Origin: Vitis vinifera
Taxonomy: Eukaryota; Streptophyta; Magnoliopsida; Vitales; Vitaceae
Length of the DNA stretch: 64,000 nucleotides
Reading direction: 5' to 3'
Assembly: GCF_030704535.1 (NCBI RefSeq)
Contig: NC_081817.1
Location: forward strand, 29,141,001 to 29,205,000
Shown: one piece after another, positions 48,038-59,414 of the stretch
Layout: the number at the start of each line of letters is the position of its first letter
Position numbering within the stretch: position 1 is the first letter of the stretch
Program-made: the position numbers and the translations under genes
The notes under the pieces: model-generated
Told to the model about the DNA's origin: nothing
Seen by the model: the letters and a program-made list of their open reading frames with translations, nothing else
Databases searched by the model: none

Positions 48038-49882
48038 ATGTGGAGGTTCAAGCCCTTCATGCCCAAAGAACAAGCTGGGCTTGAAGGTCGTTCTATTGAT
48101 GTTGGCAATGTAAAGGTTTATGTTCGGAATGCCATTGCTGAGGGAGGGTTCTCTTGTGTTTACTTAGCTCGAGATGCGATAAATTCTTCAAAGCAGTATG
48201 CTTTGAAGCACATTATATGTAATGATGAAGAATCGTTGGATTTGGTGAAGAAGGAGATCTTAGTAATGAAAGTTCTTAGAGGGCATCCTAACGTTGTCAC
48301 GCTTCATGCCCATACGATCTTAGATATGGGGCGGACAAAAGAAGCACTCCTTGTGATGGAATTTTGTGAGAAGTCTTTGGTTAATGTGCTGGAGAGCAGA
48401 GGAGCCGGATATTTTGAGGAGAAACAGGTTCTTTCAATTTTTAGGGATGTCTGCAATGCGGTTTTTGCCATGCACTGCCAATCCCCACCCATAGCTCACA
48501 GGTAAGACACTGATAGTTGGTGCTAATGTTTATCTTTTGGTTATTTAAATAGATTTTTTTTAAACTTTTCCTTCTCATTTTAAGGACTCTTCTCTATTTG
48601 CAAAATGTTAATTTACTGTTGGTTCTTGGATGTTTATGAATTTGTTGCTGTGTTGTATTATGGTAGTTTTGTCACATTCTGTTATCAGTTTTCATTGGTT
48701 AATGGAGTAATGCATATTTTTAGTTCTGTGGATGGTGATTTGAAGCTAGAGCATTTCCTCTTTTTTAAGCTCTATGCATCCAACTATATTGTAGTAAGTT
48801 AGAGAACGGAAACATCATAAACTAGTAAAACACAATAGATTTTTTCCTATGTATTAATAAAAGATATGCACAGAAATTTGTTTCGACTTATTTGACATTC
48901 TCCATTTTCTTCATTGTATTCTTCAGAGACTTAAAAGCTGAGAATCTTCTATTGGGCCCTGATGGATTATGGAAGTTGTGTGATTTTGGAAGCACCTCCA
49001 CCAATCATAAGCGCTTTGAGAAGCCTGAAGAAATGGGCATTGAAGAAGACAATATCAGAAAGTATACTACACCTGCATATAGAGCTCCTGAGGTTGAATG
49101 AAAAACCATACTTTTGATATGTTAATGCTGACATTTGGTTGTAAAGAGTTTGACTCCCATTTTCTTCCTTTTCTTGTCCTAGATGTGGGATTTGCTCCGG
49201 AGGGAACTTATAAATGAGAAGGTAGACATTTGGGTAAGTCAGTTATACTTTATTTTTGTTCAATGAGTCTGGGTTATGATTTGCTATTCAAGAAGTTTTC
49301 TGTGCTTTTTAATACAACCAAAACCTGAAATTCATCTTTTTGCAGGCGCTTGGGTGCCTCCTCTTTCGCATATGCTACTTCAAATCTGCATTTGATGGTG
49401 AATCAAAGTTACAAATCTTAAATGGAAACTACCGCATTCCAGAATTGCCAAAATACAGCTCGAATGTGACAGACCTAATCAGGGACATGCTGCAAGCTTC
49501 TCCAGACAATCGACCAGACATCACGCAGGCAAGCGCTTTGCTTGATTGGCCATTCATCTCCATGACTTTAGGTTAGTTTTAGATGGTTTGAGTCCATGTC
49601 AACATTAGGGGCCAGGAATTTTCTGTCTGCATGCTAATGCTGATTCTTTTAATCATGGCAGGTGTGGTTTCGTGTTAATGAGCAATTGCCTGCTGCATTA
49701 CAGAAGTCATTACCTGACAGGCCACCTGGGATGAATCAATCTGCGGCTGATGGGCATGAAGGTTAGGCCATTTGCATTTTCAAAGCTTTTAGGTGTTGGT
49801 ATGTCCAGTATAATTTATTTTTCAAAAGAAGGTCTTAAGATTTAGTTAAATTGATTGATCTTGAAACTCTCAAATCAAAGTC

Positions 49883-49914
<32 letters not shown>

Positions 49915-51228
49915 TAATAGGCAAATGAGAAATAATAAGTGATATATTTTTGAGCACTTGCATTCAATTTGTTCTGACGCTTAATGTAAATATTAGTAGG
50001 CTTTTCAAAACCATCAAACAAGGCTTCTCCAGTGCCTCGTAGAAGTCCACCACCCCCACCTTCATCTAGAGAACCAACACGGAATCCATCTCCACCATCA
50101 CTTACCACCAGGGCTGGGGGAGGTGGGGGCTCACTGGGTGCTTTCTGGTCCTCTCAACATGCAAAAGACTCGGCTATAGAGGACAACAGTGGGCCCAAAT
50201 TTGATGAGGAAACAACTAGCCATAGCACATCAGGAGATCGGTATCGTCCAGAGAACCACTATTATTCCAAAAACTCTAGTCCACCAAAGGAGGCCAATAT
50301 CCAAACTCGCGGCAGAAGAAATGCACAAGCAAACACATTTAAATCTGAGGAAGTCCCTTCAAAGGACTTTGAAATAAGATTTTTCCAAGAGGATTCTAAC
50401 CGTGGCACAGAGAGACCAAAAGCATCAAAAGGTGAGAGCACGGCTTCTTTTCAAAATGATGCATTCAACACATTTGTTGCTGAATTTGATACTAGTAAGC
50501 TCGGCTCCGGAAGTAATGCTAACAAATCAGCAAAAGAAGAAGAGTTAGAGGCTGAAACAGAGAGGCTGAAAGAGCAGCTAAAGCAAGCTAACTTGGAGAA
50601 GTCTGAAATAACTTCGAAATTTGAAAAGTTATCAGCCATTTGCCGATCCCAGAGGCAAGAGATACAGGAACTCAAGCAAGCTCTTGCTGCTAGAACTCCA
50701 TCACCCAATAGAGATGCTTCGAAAAACCAAACCTCAACTGGACTTCAGTCTGCTGCCACTCCTCCGGTATCATCTCCTATAAGTTCTCATCTTACACATG
50801 CCTATTGGACTTCAAAATTTTTCTTTCATCCATCATGTTCCTGTTTGGTTTTCTTCTCATAACAGCATGGAGAAAAGATTGAAGGCACAGTCTGGGAACT
50901 CCAGCAAGGAAAATCTGATTCCCCTGCTCCAGACTCTAAGCCTTGGCAGGCTTTCCCTGATGAGCTCAAACAACATCAGCCTCTTTCCAGGGACAACACT
51001 AGCAAATCTGTTAGGACCAGAAATGGTCATCACAACAAACCAGCCACAGAAGCAACTTCTGGCCCTGAAACTTGGGGTTTTGGAACAGAGAGTTTTACAG
51101 CCACCCCTGCTGCCAGCTCTAGTTTTTCCAGGCCCACTGTAGGAGGCAATAATGCCCAGCTGTTTGGTGACTCAAAGCGGATTGAGAGCAAGCCAGCTAC
51201 TCAACCTGCTGGATGGGCTGGTTTCTAA
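48038..51228 (+). CDS. AAK1/GAK-like Ser/Thr protein kinase
   Basis: Plant kinase of the Ark/NAK (AP2-associated kinase, At2g32850-like) family, expected to act on clathrin-mediated trafficking in the cytosol. Exons: 48038-48501, 48927-49092, 49183-49233, 49346-49528, 49662-49761, 50000-50766, 50866-51228; 2,094 nt, 697 residues, all phases consistent. Start MWRFKPFMPKEQ. Kinase: IAEGGFSCVYLA glycine loop (33-44), Lys57 in YALKHI, HRDLKAENLLL (154-164), CDFGS, YRAPE (206-210), ALGCLLFRICYF. Then a Pro/Ser-rich region (RRSPPPPPS), and a coiled coil (about 500-553, EEELEAETERLKEQL). C-terminal Phe/Asn/Gly-rich tail with WGFGTESF and ending GWAGF. Intron 4 has a GC donor. No lesions; a displaced copy of the last exon lies at 16855-17560. 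Confidence 0.92.
49893..49914. repeat. TA microsatellite
   Basis: (TA)n of about 11 units within intron 5 of the AAK1-like kinase; likely length-polymorphic. Confidence 0.85.
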
Positions 51229-52407
51229 CTTACATATTTGGTGAGATTATATCATCCTTGCCACCTCTGGTCATAAGAGATGAGAATAGGTAAAAAGCAA
51301 AACAAAAAGTGATATATGGCTTTCTGGGCTTGTTTATGCTATTGAGTATTGAGTGTTTGCCTTATGGAATACAACATTTACATATGTTCCCCGTTTCCAT
51401 GGACTTATCATTGGGTTACAAATACACTTTTCCGGATGCCTCAGATTTTTGGGGTCGGAAAAATAATAATTTATTTTGATCTTGTCTCTGTCTGTCTCCT
51501 TAACCTCCTGCTTGTATTTTGTCTTTCTAATCATCTATTGTCGAAAAGCCTCGTTTTTATTTGCGTGGGATCAACCAATTTTGTGGGCTTATAATGACAA
51601 ATTTTCTTGTACTTAACAGTTGCTCCAATTGCCTCAATAAGAGTCCTAGCTCAGCGAGGTTCTGAGCTTCAGTACTAAAGTTGTTTTAAGGTAGAGCCGT
51701 GAATTCATATAATCTAGGTTTGCTTCAATGACAATTGGGATAAATGCCTTCCCACAAGATGAATTTCTCGACATAAAAAAATCCACCTGAAGTCCAAAAT
51801 ATTGCTGGCCAAATCACATGCAAATCAGCTTCAAATGGTAACATATCAAAATTTTATATCAAAAAGGGCTTAACAGTTAAGTATGACTTAAAAGAGTTAC
51901 CTCTTACTTGATAGAATAATAGAAGGATATGATAGAATAATAGAAATCCTTTTACGTTATTAAGAAAAATGATTTTCTTATATTTAGTTATTTTATAAAA
52001 AATGTTGAATAAAATGAATTATGATTAAAATTAATTAAAAACTTATATATTTTTAAATTATTTAATTTGATACGAAAAGTTAAAATAAGTGATATGAATA
52101 TAAAGTAACATATAATAATAATTTTTTACTTCAAATTTATTTTTTATTTTATTTTATTTTTCCTTACATTTTCTAGAACCAAATATAATGATAAAGGAAA
52201 ATGCCACAGTATCACATGGGTACCAACAGAGGTTTTAACATTTGAAATCGGCTTTCTTAAATAAAAAAGAGCGATCATAAGGTACCCTTATGGAAAACGT
52301 TGCCAAACAATATGTAAGCGAGATAATGGATTCAGTAGCTTTCCATTGACGTAGTCTTCAAATCTGCTCGTGGGTTCTCTGCAATCAACTGGCTTTTCTC
52401 TCTAACA
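51229..52407. other. 3' flank of the kinase and spacer
   Basis: 51229-51600 is the 3' UTR and flank of the kinase, copied in reverse at 16855-17260. The rest is AT-rich spacer without a recognised gene, leading into the lectin kinase pseudogene. Confidence 0.5.
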
Positions 52408-53476
52408 ATGTGGCTTGTCCTCTTCTTGGCCAGGGCTGCCTCTTGCCTCTCTTTGTTCTACCATTTCTTGCTGTTGCTGAAACCAAGTATAATGTTAGTT
52501 TGGGGTCGTCTCTCCTGGCTTCTGATGGCTCTTTTCATGGAAATCACCCTCAGGGATTTTATCTAGCATATGGTTAGGAGGGAGAGCTGTCCATCTGCAA
52601 GTAATGGGGTTCACAGGGCCAGGTGATATGGAAAGCTGAGTCTGGTGTTAATGGGTTTGCTTATGCTGAAGGCAACTACTCAAAAAGGGAGGTTTCAGCT
52701 CCTTATGCTGCCTGATGAAAATGTTGTGCTTGACACCTTCAACCTGGAAATAGCAGCAATTCTGGTGAACGGGTGATTTTTGATCAGTCTGGTCGCCTTT
52801 ATGTTGTTGTTCAGCGAAATTGAAGGAGTGTTAACCTCAAGTCAGGAAGTGCAGATTCAACCAGAGATTGCTACTACCGGGCAGCACTGAATTTTGATGG
52901 GGTTTTCAGAATATATACTCGCCCCAAGGTCCAGAGCAATGGAAGCTGGGTTCAGTCATGGTACGTCTCAAAGGACATTTGCTCTGAGATTCAGGGAGAT
53001 TTGGGGGTGGTAGCTGTGGCTTTTAACAGCTATTGCATACCTGACTCAAATGGAAGACCAACTTTCGAATGGGAGGGTGGACAGGAGTGTATCCCTGGGA
53101 AGACTTCCATTGAAGTGCCAAAACATGGCAATTCTTCAGGCGAGCTTCCTCTTCAGATTACAAAAAGGGAGAAGAAAGATCAAGGAACTCTGATCAGTGT
53201 GGAGTCAATTCTTTTAGTTAGCTCGGAATTTCTCAACTTCCTACTTGCAGCTGCAATTTCTCTGCTTAGATCTCATCCAAGCCAATAGAGACATGAACTT
53301 ACAAGAACATCAAGCATTTTGGAAACAAACATACGCTCTTTCACTACTGAAAAACTCAAACAAGCCATGATGGTTCGGAGAAAAACTTGGAAGGGGTGCC
53401 TTTGGCATTGTGTATAAAGGAGGGTCGTCGTCATCATCCAGTTCAGAAACTTAAGTGGCAGTGAAGAAGTTAGACA

Positions 53477-53768
53477 TGTTGAATTTTGACTTAGTATTTG
53501 CTGGAATTTGAATTTTGAATATTGCAGCTGGAGTCTTGCACAAAATCTGCAACATCTAGATATTTTCTTATTTTTATTTGGTCAAGATTTGGTTTCTATT
53601 TTATAGGAAGTAGTTGTTCATCATCTAGTAGCTTGATTTTCTGCTATTCTAATGTCATTTAAGTTACAAGTTCATGTATAAATTCAGCATTCTTCATCAA
53701 TAAAAAAAAAAGAGTTCCAGCAGCCCAAAAATATATTTTTTGTATAAGTATTTAATCTTATACCAACA
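53477..53768 (+). repeat. 5' LTR of the Copia element
   Basis: 292 bp, TGTTGAATTTTG to ATACCAACA. Identical by eye to 55568-55859, including the A run near 53702. Confidence 0.93.
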
Positions 53769-53846
53769 AAGTGGTATCAGAGCCATAGTTATCTTGAGGG
53801 GCCAGTGAGGTGAGTGAACCCAAACACCTTCTAAAATCATTTAGCA

Positions 53847-55463
53847 ATGGAAGAGTCAAGTCTCACAGTTGCACCATCAATTCTTGATGGAGACAATTAT
53901 GAAACTTGGGCTGTTAGAATGACAGTTCATCTACAAGCACTTGATGTTTGGGAAGCAGTGGAAGAAAATTATGAAGTTCCTCCCCTAGGAGCCAATCCAA
54001 CTGTGGCTCAAATGAAGTTGCATAAAGAAAGAAGGACAAGAAAGGCTAAAGCGAAAGCTTGCTTGTTTGCTGCAGTTTCACCATCAATTTTCATCAAAAT
54101 CATGAAAATTGATTCAGCTGCAGAAATTTGGGAGTATCTCAAGGAGGAATACAAAGGAGATGAAAGAATCAAGAACATGCAGGTGATGAACTTGATTCGA
54201 GAATTTGAAATGAAGAAAATGAGGGAGTCTGATGCTGTTAAAGACTATGCTGCACAACTTCTTTCAATAGCAGACAAAGTTAGGATGCTTGGAAAAGAAT
54301 TTTCCAATGAGAAGATTGTTCAAAAGATATTGGTTACACTTCCTGAGAAATATGAAGCTACAATTTCCTCTTTGGAGAATTCAAAAGATCTGTCAACTAT
54401 TAGCTTGACAGAATTATTACATTCCTTGGAGGCTGTGGAACAAAGAAGACTCATGAGACAAGGAGATACTGCAGAAGGAGCATTTCAAGTAAGAATGCAG
54501 AAAAATGCAGGCCATAAAAATGGAAAGGTGAACAACAACAAGTCGTGTGGCAACAACCAGAAAAATGGAGTTTTTCCACCTTGTCCTCATTGCAAGAAGA
54601 CAAATCATTCTCCACAAAAATGTTGGTGGAGACCAGATGTGAAATGCAACAAGTGTGGTAAACAAGGACATGTGGAGAGGATTTGCAAAAATCAACAGCA
54701 GGAAGAAACTAGTGCAGCAGTTGACTATTGCCAGGAGGAGCAATTGTTTGCAGCAACGTGTTTTGCTAATAAAAGCACCTCTAAAAGCTGGCTTGTGGAT
54801 AGTGGTTGTACAAACCACATGACAAATAATCAAGATCTCTTTAGAGAACTTGATAGAACAACTATTTCCAAAGTCAGAATTGGAAATGGTGAGTATATTC
54901 CAGTGAAGGGCAAAGGAACGGTTGCTATCGAAAGCCAAACAGGTTTGAAACTCATTTATGATGTTTTGTTTGTGCCTGACATTGACCAAAACTTACTCAG
55001 TGTTGGACAACTCGTTGAGAAAGAATTTAAAGTTTATTTTGAAGATAGGAATTGCATTATCAAGGATGCTGAAGGCAAAGAGGTGTTCAACATAAAAATG
55101 AAGGGCAAGAGTTTTGCCTTGAATTTACTGGAAGATGAGCATACTGCTATTTTACAACAGGATAGCACAACAATGTTTTGGGACAGAAGGGTCGAGCACT
55201 TTCATCATGATGATGTGCTCTACATGAAGAAAAATCAAATAGTTGAAGGACTTCCTGACTTAGAAAAAGATCTTCCTATATGTGCTACTTGTCAATATGG
55301 GAAGCAAACTAAACTTCCCTTTCCAAAGAAAATATCCCGGAGAGCAACCCAAAAATTGCAACTGGTGCATACTGATGTTGGTGGATCTCAAAAAATGCCA
55401 TCCTTGAAATGGAATGCAAACAATTTTGGGCTAAAACTGCAAGTAGAGCAGTATATTTTCTGA
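53847..55463 (+). CDS. Copia Gag-protease protein, truncated pol
   Basis: Open frame of 538 codons starting MEESSLTVAPSILDGDNYET. Residues 10-230 are the UBN2-type Gag (WAVRMTVHLQALDVWEAVEE), which packages the RNA into particles. A zinc knuckle CNKCGKQGHVERIC lies at about 267-280. The aspartic protease active site WLVDSGCTNHM is at about 314 and GAG-pre-integrase LYMKKNQIVEGLP to CATCQYGKQTKLPFP at about 455-490. The frame ends soon after HTDVGGSQKMPS, the entry of integrase, in out-of-frame sequence. Gag and protease look intact, so the copy could supply particles but not reverse transcriptase or integrase. The ATG is the first one after the primer-binding site. Confidence 0.85.
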   Translation: MEESSLTVAPSILDGDNYETWAVRMTVHLQALDVWEAVEENYEVPPLGANPTVAQMKLHKERRTRKAKAKACLFAAVSPSIFIKIMKIDSAAEIWEYLKEEYKGDERIKNMQVMNLIREFEMKKMRESDAVKDYAAQLLSIADKVRMLGKEFSNEKIVQKILVTLPEKYEATISSLENSKDLSTISLTELLHSLEAVEQRRLMRQGDTAEGAFQVRMQKNAGHKNGKVNNNKSCGNNQKNGVFPPCPHCKKTNHSPQKCWWRPDVKCNKCGKQGHVERICKNQQQEETSAAVDYCQEEQLFAATCFANKSTSKSWLVDSGCTNHMTNNQDLFRELDRTTISKVRIGNGEYIPVKGKGTVAIESQTGLKLIYDVLFVPDIDQNLLSVGQLVEKEFKVYFEDRNCIIKDAEGKEVFNIKMKGKSFALNLLEDEHTAILQQDSTTMFWDRRVEHFHHDDVLYMKKNQIVEGLPDLEKDLPICATCQYGKQTKLPFPKKISRRATQKLQLVHTDVGGSQKMPSLKWNANNFGLKLQVEQYIF

Positions 55464-55567
55464 ACATATTGCCAACAAAAGTGTTAAAGAAGCAGACCCC
55501 TTTCGAAGTTTGGTTTGAGTGTCTACGTGCAAGACTTGGAGTTTGCATCTACGAAGTCAAGGAGGAG

Positions 55568-55859
55568 TGTTGAATTTTGACTTAGTATTTGCTGGAATTT
55601 GAATTTTGAATATTGCAGCTGGAGTCTTGCACAAAATCTGCAACATCTAGATATTTTCTTATTTTTATTTGGTCAAGATTTGGTTTCTATTTTATAGGAA
55701 GTAGTTGTTCATCATCTAGTAGCTTGATTTTCTGCTATTCTAATGTCATTTAAGTTACAAGTTCATGTATAAATTCAGCATTCTTCATCAATAAAAAAAA
55801 AAGAGTTCCAGCAGCCCAAAAATATATTTTTTGTATAAGTATTTAATCTTATACCAACA
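55568..55859 (+). repeat. 3' LTR of the Copia element
   Basis: 292 bp, same as the 5' LTR by eye, followed by the second AGACA. Confidence 0.93.
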
Positions 55860-56475
55860 AGACAAGTTGGTGCCAGAAGGCGAGAGGGAATTCGAAACAG
55901 AAGCAAGTACAATAGCAATGACTCATCACAAGAATCCATTGCGATTGATTGGATTCTGTGATGAAGGGCCACACAAGCTTTTGCTCTATGAGCTCATGTG
56001 CAATGGCACATTGGGTAGCTTCCTCTTTGGAAGTTTGGTGCCCGACTGGAAAATAAGAACCCAGTTGGAATTTGAGATTGCAAGAGGCCTCATGTACTTG
56101 CACAATGGGTGTAGCACAACATCATCCACTGTGATATCAAGCCCCAAAATGTACTCCTGGATGATTCATTCAGAGTAAGGATGTCAGAACTTGGATTGGC
56201 AAAGCTTCTGATGGGCTTTCAACCATCAGAGGGACCATAGGATATGTTGGATCAGATTGTTTCGGGAACAAGCCAACTACAGCAAAAGCAGATGTTTATA
56301 GTTATGGGATCATGTTATATGAGGAGGCCAGAGAGGTTAATGTAAGGTATCAATTTGGTGCATCCAAGAAGACCCTTCTTTAAGGCCTTCCGTGAGAAAT
56401 GTCACACAGATGCATTAAGGCCTCGCCTTGATGTTTCTTTGCTTCCGTGTCCTTTGCCCTTTAGTTCAGCCTATT

Positions 56476-56990
56476 GAAACTGCCCTCTGTTTCTGTTGCA
56501 AATACCATGTCATTGCTTCCATTTCTGTACTTTTCAACATTCATCAACTAATATTCCACTTTTCTAACGTATGCTACTCGTTTTTGTTTCCTAGTAGAGA
56601 GCTATATGAACACCAAGGTCTGTTAACTTTGGATTACAGCTCAAACTCTGATAGCAAATGGGGAAAAGTAGGTGTTAACATAGTCAAAAAGATAAGTCCC
56701 ATCAGATGACATAGCAAAAAATGACAACCATTTTCTCAATAATTCAATAGTGTTTTGGTATGAGAATTAAATTCTACCAAAACATAGAATCATTGCCCAA
56801 AACAGATGCCAACTTGACTTCTAGTCAACTGGGATCACTCAAACAAAAAGAAGTGGATGGCTTTGTAAACTGATGATTCTGTGTTCTTGTTTGCTGTCGA
56901 AATTGTATACTGATGATCTGACCAAGATAAAAGCTTTCCCACTTGTTCAGATTATTATATGTTATGATCTGTAACTCTAATTCTATGCCA
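56476..56990 (+). promoter_or_regulatory. Upstream region of the third lectin kinase copy
   Basis: Spacer upstream of the ATG at 56991. The stretch 56455-56660 is copied at 61625-61800, and 56760-56940 at 62750-62930, each upstream of a lectin kinase copy. This marks the repeating unit of about 6 kb (ATG 56991 to ATG 62987). No TATA box placed. Confidence 0.5.
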
Positions 56991-59414
56991 ATGGCTTTTC
57001 CCATACTTCATGCTAGGCTCTTGTTACTCTTTGTTCTACCATCTTGGCCTTTGGTATTTTCTCAAGCTAATCGTGAAATTCATTTGGGTTCATCCCTTGT
57101 TGCCTCTGATAACTCTTCCCCATGGAGATCGCCTTCTGGTGAATTCGCCTTTGGATTTTACCAACTTGGCAATCAAAACCTTTTCTTGCTTGCCATCTGG
57201 TTTGACAAAATACCAGAGAAAACATTAGCTTGGTATGCAAATGGAGATAATCCGGCACCAGAAGGATCAAAAGTTGAACTCACCTCTGATGGTCAGCTCA
57301 TACTAAATGATCCAAAAGGGGATGAGATCTGGAGACCCCAGACCACTCTCAACGGGGTCACTCATGCATACATGCTCGATGCTGGCAACTTTGCTCTTGT
57401 GAATGGGGATCAAAATTCTACTCATGTATGGGAGAGCTTCAAGAATCCTGCGGACACCGTCTTGCCAACTCAAGTGCTGGAAATTGGTGGCACAGTGTCT
57501 TCTCGCCAAGCTGAAAGCAACTACTCAAAGGGGAGGTTCCAGCTCCGTTTGCTGCCTAATGGAAATCTTGTACTTAACACCTTCGACCTGCAAACAAATA
57601 CTGCATATGATGCTTATTATTGGAGCAACACCTATGATGCTGCAAATAGGAGCAATTCTGGTGAACGGGTGATTTTTGATGAGTCAGGCCGCCTCTATGT
57701 TGTTCTACAAAGCGGAGAAAATGTTATCCTCAAGTCAGGAAGTGCAGAATCAACTGGGGGTTATTACTACCGAGCAACACTGGATTTTGATGGGGTTTTC
57801 AGAATATATACTCGGTCCAAGCTCCAGAACAACGGAAGCTGGGTTCAGTCCTGGCATGTTCCAAAAGACATTTGCTCTGAGATTCGGGGTGAGTTGGGTG
57901 GTGGGAGTTGTGGCTTTAACAGCTACTGCGTATATGACAAAAATGGAAGGCCCACTTGTGAGTGCCTTCCTGGGTTTTTCCCTGTTGATCCAGATAATAA
58001 ACTAGATGGCTGCAAGCATAACCTGACACAAAAATGTGAAGCAGGAGGTTCAAATCCAGAGGATTTATACCAAAAGCGTGAGGTGTCGAACTTATTTTGG
58101 CCTTATTCTGCAAACTTTGAAAAGAAGGATTCCTTAAATGAAGATGTCTGCTGGAAGTCATGCTTATATGACTGCAACTGTGTAGTGGCTGTCCATAACG
58201 AAGGCACCTGCTGGAAGAAGAAAATGCCACTTTCGAATGGAAGGGCGAATTGGAGTATCCATGGGAAGACTATGATCAAAGTGCCAAAGTATGACGCTTC
58301 TTCTGGTATGCCTCCTTTGCAGGATCCAATCAGGGGGAAGAAGAAAGATCAAGGAACCTTGATTCTGGTGGGGTCAATTCTTCTAGGTAGCTCTGTATTT
58401 CTGAACTTCCTACTTGCAGCATTAATTTCTCTGGTTAGATCTTCTTCAAGCCAAAAGAGACATAAACTCATCAGATCATCAAGTATTTTGGAAACAAACA
58501 TACGCTCTTTCACTTATGAAGAACTCAAACAAGCCACGGATGGGTTCAGAGAAGAACTTGGAAGAGGTGCTTTTGGCACTGTGTATAAAGGAGTCTTGTC
58601 ATCATCAAGTTCGGAAATTTAAGTAGCAGTTAAGAAGTTAGACAAGTTAGGGCAGGAGGGTGAGAGAGAATTCAAATCCGAAGTGAGGACAATAGCAATG
58701 ACCCATCATAAGAACTTAGTGAGGTTGATTGGACTCTGTGATGAAGGGCCAGACAAGCTTTTGGTCTATGAGTTAATGTGCAATGGCACATTGGCTAGCT
58801 TCCTTTTTGGAAGTTCAATGCCTGACTGGAAAATGAGAACCCAGATGGCATTTGGGATTGCAAGAGGGCTCATGTACTTACACGAGGAGTGTAGCACACA
58901 GATCATCCACTGTGACATCAAGCCCCAAAATGTCCTACTGGATGATTCATTTACAGCAAGGATTTCAGATTTTGGATTGGCAAAGCTTTTGATGAGTGAT
59001 CAAACTCGGACACTGACAGCCATCAGAGGGACAAAAGGGTACGTCGCACCAGAGTGGTTCAGGAACAAGCCAATCACAGCAAAAGTAGATGTTTATAGTT
59101 ATGGGGTCATGTTACTGGAGATCATTAGCTGTAGGAAGTGCATTGATTTCCAAACAGAAAATGAAGAGGAAACGATCCTCATTGATTGGGCTTATGATTG
59201 CTATAGAGGTCACAGATTGGATAAGCTAGTGGAGAATGATGATGATGCGAGAAGCGACATGAGGAGGCTGGAGAAGCTAGTGATGGTAGCAATTTGGTGC
59301 ATTCAAGAGGACCCTTCCCTAAGGCCCTCCATGAGAAATGTCACACAGATGCTTGAAGGAGTTGTTGAAGTTCCCATGCCCCCATGCCCTTTCCCCTCTA
59401 AGTCAATCTGCTGA
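56991..59414 (+). pseudogene. LECRK3-type lectin receptor kinase, complete but for one in-frame TAA
   Basis: G-type lectin S-receptor-like kinase at the plasma membrane. From ATG 56991 (chosen over upstream in-frame ATGs because it aligns with the copy at 62987) to TGA 59412-59414 there are 808 codons, the normal family length. Signal peptide 1-25 (LLLLFVLPSWPLVFSQ); B-lectin (SPSGEFAFGFYQLG, WESFKNPADTVLPTQ); EGF-like CGFNSYCVYDKNGRPTCECL; PAN-like CWKSCLYDCNCVVAV; TM about 455-480 (LILVGSILLGSSVFLNFLLA); loop [16 protein letters not shown] 58620-58622 (codon 544); then VAVKKLDKLG, non-[25 protein letters not shown] and GVMLLEI to the end. The stop separates glycine loop and catalytic Lys. 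It gives at best a membrane-anchored lectin receptor without kinase. Everything else is intact, so the lesion is recent or tolerated. Confidence 0.9.

Larger units (their letters stand above)
53477..55859 (+). mobile_element. Internally deleted Copia retrotransposon (gag-protease only)
   Basis: 2,383 bp, flanked by 5-bp AGACA duplications (53472-53476 and 55860-55864). LTRs of 292 bp (53477-53768 and 55568-55859), which look identical by eye. Primer-binding site TGGTATCAGAGCC (53772-53784) and purine tract AAGGAGGAG before the right LTR are intact. The coding part keeps gag, protease and the GAG-pre-integrase domain. Two deletions follow: at about 55413 it jumps to the integrase stretch reading TASRAVYFLNILPTKV in another frame, and at about 55518 to the last residues of RNase H (LRARLGVCIYEVKEEC). 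The integrase core and all of RT are gone. Confidence 0.93.
52408..56475 (+). pseudogene. LECRK3-type lectin receptor kinase pseudogene split by a Copia element
   Basis: Lectin receptor kinase copy with many lesions. Pieces in order: leader from ATG 52408, LGSSLLASDGSFHG, a B-lectin part with large deletions, NSGERVIFDQSGRLYVVVQ, FDGVFRIYTRPK, SWYVSKDICSEIQGDLG; at 53050 the EGF region is truncated into NGRPTFEWEGG. TM part LLVSSEFLNFLLAAAISLL, loop LGRGAFGIVYKGG. Then TAA at 53452-53454 directly before VAVKKLD, and the Copia insertion (53477-55859) three codons on. After it: EGEREFETEASTIAMTHHKN, LIGFCDEGPHKLLLYELMCN, VPDWKIRTQ, GLMYLH, and a degraded rest to about 56475. Removing the Copia element restores AGACAAGTTGG as in the copy at 58640. 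Confidence 0.88.

Noticed and set aside
49534-49576. Extension of kinase exon 4 to the GT at 49572 as the main form
   Set aside because: It breaks the frame at the next exon and ends in TAA; the GC donor at 49528 restores the family sequence.
54417-54989. 190-codon - strand frame opposite the Copia gag
   Set aside because: Mirror of the real Gag-protease frame; composition follows the antisense of that frame.
58600-58640. Possible intron removing the TAA at 58620 in the lectin kinase
   Set aside because: Family members are intronless here, and no GT..AG pair that keeps the frame from the Ser run to VAVKK is visible; a nonsense codon is simpler.
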